A stretch of DNA of 64,000 nucleotides from NCBI GenBank assembly GCA_038501195.1, contig JBBPUQ010000010.1, positions 699,501 through 763,500 on the forward strand, in the 5' to 3' direction. How positions within the stretch are numbered: the stretch's first letter is position 1; each line of letters opens with the position of its first letter. Made by a program: the position numbers and the translations under genes. Positions 59,545-64,000 of the stretch are shown here, piece by piece. The stretch comes from Nemania diffusa. Its lineage: Eukaryota; Ascomycota; Sordariomycetes; Xylariales; Xylariaceae. Under the pieces are notes generated by a model, which saw only the letters and a program-made list of their open reading frames with translations, had not been told where the DNA came from and made no database searches.

Positions 59545-60174
59545 CATACCAGGTGTTGGAGAAGACATAGGGCTATGCTAGATGCATAGATGTAGGCCCA
59601 ATTTTTTTCCGAGCCTACAACTTTCCAAGCTTTTAGGAATATTGCGCTATTCCCAAATGTGTATATACCCAGAGCATTCTGATAGAAGGTTACAATCAGG
59701 CAATTAGACCGGAGCGGCTAAAAAAGTTAGATAGTTTTACCACAACAAAAATTTGTGTGAGCTCGTCGGCTTCGGCCAGAAGAGTTCGCAATAAGTGAGA
59801 GAGAAATAGATGGCTTGTTTATTACGAATTGTGCACCGGGAGATGATAGAGTGTGTGGCTCGCAATGCGACCTATTCAGTGAGGTACACCAATCGGCAGA
59901 CTCCGGTATGCAAAGCAACACTTCCATGCGGGGAGGTATATTAAACGGGAATGTTTTCCGAACGCCGAAGCCTTCGGTACGGGGGCTGACTGGCTGGTGC
60001 TTTGCGACTTTTCCCTCGTCTGTTATTCGTAATTCTCGAGCTTATCGGTGTAGTCTTAATATTGCCTTGAATTATTCAACTGATGAAGTTCACCATCTCT
60101 TTGACAACATCAAGAAACCGAACAGACGATCCACATACCTAGCTAAGGTTAAAAACTTCATTATACAGCGAGAA
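59545..60174. other. Intergenic
   Basis: Spacer between aspartokinase and the FAD oxidoreductase fragment. The frame 59815-60387 is open through it by chance; it has no ATG start and no recognisable sequence before 60175. Confidence 0.5.
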
Positions 60175-60599
60175 ATGTCACTACATTCGGACTCCAAGAT
60201 TCTCATCGTAGGGTCAGGTGTCTTCGGCCTATCGACGGCACTCTGGCTCGCGCGATCGGGGTATCGTCGCGTCACAGTCTTCGATATGCAGGACACCGGA
60301 TCCAGCGGTTACAACCCGGGGGCGGGCATCAAGTCTGCGTCAGCAGACAGTCAGTTATACCCGAAGTTACTTCCTTCCCCGTCGTGAGACATGTACATAC
60401 AACAGAGGCGCAGAGCGGAGAGGCGAGCAGCATGTATCAAAGATAGTCTCCTTGACAACTACGCCCGGGCGGTGTAAATGCTGACTCTGGCGATCGGAAA
60501 GTTAACAAGATCATCCGGTTTTCGTACGGCGGCGAGATCGAGTACCACCTTAACCGCTGGAGGCTTGATTTTCCATTTTTAGCAAGATCTCAGCTCTGA
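60175..60599 (+). pseudogene. 5' fragment of an FAD-dependent amine/amino-acid oxidoreductase (DAO/fructosyl-amine oxidase type)
   Basis: Two exons remain: 60175-60349 and 60502 onward, phase 1. MSLHSDSKILIVGSGVFG carries the Rossmann GxGxxG (VGSGVFG) of the DAO superfamily; GYRRVTVFDM ends the FAD-binding second strand, and GAGIKSASADINKIIRFSYG is the conserved segment of sarcosine/fructosyl amino acid oxidase-like fungal proteins. After GGEIEYH the family resemblance stops, and a stop codon comes at 60597. The family is normally about 430-480 aa; only about the first 80 residues are here. AT-rich DNA starts some 100 bp further on, so the rest was lost by rearrangement, insertion or RIP-type decay. 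The remaining coding part shows no internal stop, so loss may be recent. Confidence 0.75.
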
Positions 60600-60704
60600 A
60601 TATATATTGCGGGAGTCTGTTACGGAAGTCTGCTGCAGAAGTCTGCTTTGTATGCCTTCGTTTTTAACGAAGGAGGAACGACTGAGTGAAACGAAAGGTT
60701 ATTT
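60600..60704. repeat. Junction sequence with short direct repeats and hairpin
   Basis: Between the end of the oxidoreductase fragment and the AT-rich block. Holds GGAGTCTG (60612), GGAAGTCTGC (60624) and AGAAGTCTGC (60638) copies and a perfect inverted repeat with 8-bp arms, CCTTCGTT-ttt-AACGAAGG, at 60655-60673. No gene. Confidence 0.6.
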
Positions 60705-61666
60705 GTAGTGTCGTAAAAAATTCCCAGCAAAATTTTATAGCTGAAATAAGTAATTTTGTTTTCCTATTTAGAAAAAATAAGTCAGTTAGTTGTTAAAAAA
60801 TTTCTAAAACAGTTTTTTATTTTAAATAAGAAATTTTTTTAATTTATTTAAATATAATTTATTTAATTTAGCTTTTATTATATATATATAGCTATAATTA
60901 GTTAAACTAACTATTTTTATATATAAACTATATTAGTATATATTTATAGTTTATTTTTATTATTTATAGCATAAATTATTTATTAATTATTTTAATTTAT
61001 ATTTATTTTATATAAAAATTAAAACAGTAGCTAAAAATTAGCAACTTTTATTAAACAATATATAAAATTTAATAGTTAATTAAAATTAAATAAATATAGC
61101 AATAACAATAGTAGTTATAATTGTTTATAACTAATATAATAAATAAATAAAATAGTTGTAGTTATAATTAATTATATAGTTACTATAATAAATAAAATAA
61201 ATAATTAAACTATATATATTTTTATATAAATTATTTTAGTTATAACTATTTATATTATTATTTATTTATATTATTATTTGTATTATTTATTTATATTACT
61301 ATTTATATTATTATTGTTACAACTTTTATTTATTAATAATACTGCTATATTTTATAATTACTATTAATTTTTTATTATTTTTAAATTTATTATATTTTAA
61401 ATTATTAATTAGCTATTTTTTTAATTAAAAATATTAACTTTAAAATAATTTTTGAACTTTTAATAAATTTTATATTTTTATTTTTAATAAAAGTTTTATT
61501 GCTTGCTATTATATTTAGTTAATATTATTAGTAAATATATTAACTTTTTTGCTAATATTTTTTTAATAAAAAATAAACTAATTTAAAATTAATATAATAA
61601 AATTAAAATTTGTAAAATTTATTAATATAATAAATTAATTAATTTTAAGTTTAAAGCTATTAATGT

Positions 61667-61743
61667 TTTAATTAAATAGTTTTAATATTTTAAATTTATA
61701 TAAAAAATATTAAATAATATTAATAATAAATAATTATATAATA
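61667..61743. repeat. Direct repeat copy 1 (77 bp)
   Basis: Identical to 62503-62579. Flanking sequence continues as a diverged copy for some hundred bases, with transition-type differences and a gap of about 60 bp. Confidence 0.8.
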
Positions 61744-62502
61744 TTAAAAAGCTAATATAATAAAATATATTTATTTTAAATTATTATTATAAATTAATTA
61801 ATATATAAATTATTTAAACAAATTAATTGTAACAAATTTTAAGTTTTAATTGATTTTAATATTAATAAATTTAATAAAAAAAAAGTTAATAGTAAAAATA
61901 TATATTTTTTTAAAGTTAAATAAAATATAACAATTAAATTATATTATTTTTATTAATATATTTAAAACTAAATTAAATAAAATAATTATATTTTTAAATA
62001 TATAAATATAGTTTTATTAATTTATTTTTTTAAATATATTTTAAATATATATTAATTTTTTTTTAAATTTTTTAAACTATTATATATAATAAAACTTATT
62101 TAAAAAAACAGTATTAATTTAAAAAATAAAATACTAAATAGTAATATTTAAAAAAATATTATATAAAAATATTATTTAAAATAATACAAGTTTAAATTTT
62201 AATATTTTAAATTGTTTATTATAATATATTTTTAACAAAAAAATATTAAATAATAATATTTAAAAAAATATTATATAAAAATATTATTTAAAACGATATA
62301 AATTTAAACTTTAATATTTTAAAAATATTTAAACTATAAATTTTAACTATATTGTTAAAGTTTATAAAAAATATTATATTGCTATTTAATTAAACAAAAT
62401 AAATATAAAATATTATAATTTATAAAAAAATATTAATATTTTTATTATAAAAGCTAAAATGTTTATAATTAATGTTGATATTATTAATATTATAAATAGT
62501 AC

Positions 62503-62579
62503 TTTAATTAAATAGTTTTAATATTTTAAATTTATATAAAAAATATTAAATAATATTAATAATAAATAATTATATAATA
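62503..62579. repeat. Direct repeat copy 2 (77 bp)
   Basis: Identical to 61667-61743, same orientation. Downstream similarity resumes near 62,680 (TATATATTTTTTTAAA region). Confidence 0.8.
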
Positions 62580-64000
62580 ATAAAAGTTTAAATAAATTAT
62601 TAAAACAAACTAATTATAATAATATTTAAATATTTGTTAATTTTAATATTAATAAACTAAATAAAAACAAATTAACAATATAAACATATATTTTTTTAAA
62701 ATTAAACAAAATATAACTGTTAAATTGTACTATTTTTAATAATATATTTAAAGCAATATTAAATAAAACAATTATATTTTTAAATATATTAATTTTTTTT
62801 ATTATTATATATAATAAGATTTATTATTTACTAGATTTTTTATTTTAAAAATATTTAAATTATAAAGTTTAGTTATATTGTTAAAATTTATAAAATATAT
62901 TATATTACTATTTAATAAAAAAAGCAAAAAAGTTTATAATTAATAAAATTATTACTAATATTATATTTTAATAAACTATTACTAATATAAATTTTTAAAT
63001 ATTTAAAGCTTATAAATATTTATATTTTTAGTATTTTTTATATTATTTTTAAATTTTAACTCTGTTTTAATACTATATTTATATATAGCTAAAACAATAA
63101 AACGAAAAAATATTAAAATATTTTATAAGTTACTATTAAATTAAGTTTTATTATTAATTTAATAGTTTATTAACTAAATTTAATTTAATTTATATTATTT
63201 ATAATAGTAAAACTATAAATAAATAATAAAAAAAAGTAATTAGTAATAGTTTTTAAGTTTAAATTTAAAAACAAAATTAATAAAACATATAACTAAAAAT
63301 TATTTTTATTAATAAAGTTTAAAGTTTAATATTTATAAAATATAAATATAAAATAATTTATTTGTAATTTTGTTTATTATATTTATAGTTGTTAAACTAT
63401 AAATAATAAACAAAAAAAGTTATTATTTATAAACTTTGTTAATAAAAAATAAAAATAGCATATATAATTAATAATAGAAATAAATATATTAATTAATAAT
63501 TTTAAAAATAATAATATAATAATAAAAAAGTTTATTATAGCTATAAATAAAAGTTAAAATAAAATTTATATTTAATTATATTTAAAGTTTATAAAAATAT
63601 AATATAAATATTAATTGTAAAAATATTATTGCTTTATTTTATAAAAAAATTTTTAATTTTAGTTTATTTATATAAAAAAGATTTATTTAAAAAAACTAAA
63701 TAAATAATTTAAAAAAAAGTTTAAAAAATTTATTAATAAAACAAAGTTTAACTATATAAATTATAATATAGTTATAAGTTTATAGTTTATTATTTATATT
63801 ATTACAATATATTTTATAATTATATTTTTAAATATAACTTTATATAAAATTAAATTATAAATTATTTTATTTAGTTTTATATTTATATATTGTTAGTTTA
63901 TTTATTTTTTTTATTTTATTTATTGCTATTTTTATTTTAAATAAAAAATATAGTTATAAATAATATTTTAAATTAACTAAAATAAAAAAATAAAAACTTT

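Larger units (their letters stand above)
60705..64000. repeat. Extremely AT-rich block, probable RIP-decayed repeats
   Basis: At least 3.3 kb to the window end with very little G or C (many 60-base stretches hold three to eight), almost no CpG, and no open frame of length. Diverged internal duplications are visible: a 77-bp exact repeat (61667-61743 and 62503-62579, offset 836) and a 40-bp exact repeat (62142-62181 and 62254-62293, offset 112), each embedded in longer copies that differ mainly by A/G and T/C changes. This is what repeat-induced point mutation leaves of transposons in filamentous ascomycetes; centromeric or other AT-isochore sequence is an alternative. Confidence 0.75.

Noticed and set aside
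59815..60174. N-terminal extension of the FAD oxidoreductase fragment
   Set aside because: Opens at TTG, has no family similarity; the ATG at 60175 gives the normal DAO N-terminus.
60705..64000. AT-rich block as a mitochondrial DNA insertion or CRISPR/satellite array
   Set aside because: No mitochondrial gene sequence, no regular spacer-repeat pattern; irregular diverged duplications fit decayed repeats better, though a database comparison would be decisive.

Overview
The window reads as nuclear DNA of a filamentous ascomycete, most likely a Sordariomycete; order and genus cannot be fixed from sequence alone. The reasons are genes broken by short introns (about 48-140 nt) with GT..AG ends and CTAAC-type branch sites, typical filamentous-fungus families (ENA sodium pump, GH3 beta-glucosidase, class 3 lipase, RFX factor, fungal Mtr2/NTF2-like protein), and a sharp change at about 60.7 kb into an extremely AT-rich, ORF-free block like the RIP-degraded compartments of such genomes. 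I joined exons by hand from splice signals and conserved protein reading; exon coordinates are given in the evidence of each gene.

Layout, left to right: L-serine/threonine dehydratase (-), NTF2/Mtr2-like mRNA export factor (+), NAT9-type acetyltransferase (-), mitochondrial methionyl-tRNA synthetase (-), RAD16 (-) and RAD7 (+) as a divergent pair, flavin monooxygenase (+), secreted class 3 lipase (-), a 4 kb gene-free gap, secreted GH3 beta-glucosidase (+), mitochondrial ribosomal protein bL34m (-), an unrecognised fungal protein (+), a membrane-anchored pepsin-like protein lacking both catalytic aspartates (-), GH47 alpha-mannosidase (+), ENA-type P-type ATPase (+), CAF-1 large subunit (+), class 2 eIF4E (-), YOP1 (-), RFX transcription factor (+), aspartokinase (+), and finally the 5' piece of an FAD-dependent amine oxidase that is cut off just before the AT-rich block (60.7-64.0 kb).

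Most of the genes are housekeeping. Several touch DNA damage and chromatin (RAD7, RAD16, CAF-1, and the RFX family whose yeast member Crt1 represses damage genes), and the RAD7/RAD16 pair encodes the two partners of one repair complex side by side. Between 19 and 36 kb secretory-pathway proteins dominate (lipase, beta-glucosidase, pepsin-like protein, alpha-mannosidase).

The most unusual signals are: two textbook introns in the beta-glucosidase separated by a single exon nucleotide; a RAD7 start codon that appears split by an intron; very short internal exons in aspartokinase (20 nt) and YOP1 (26 nt); the catalytically dead pepsin-like receptor-shaped protein; the gene truncated at the AT-rich border; and clusters of an ACCTAGGT-centred motif in some promoters. 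I found no rRNA, convincing tRNA, CRISPR array or intact transposon.
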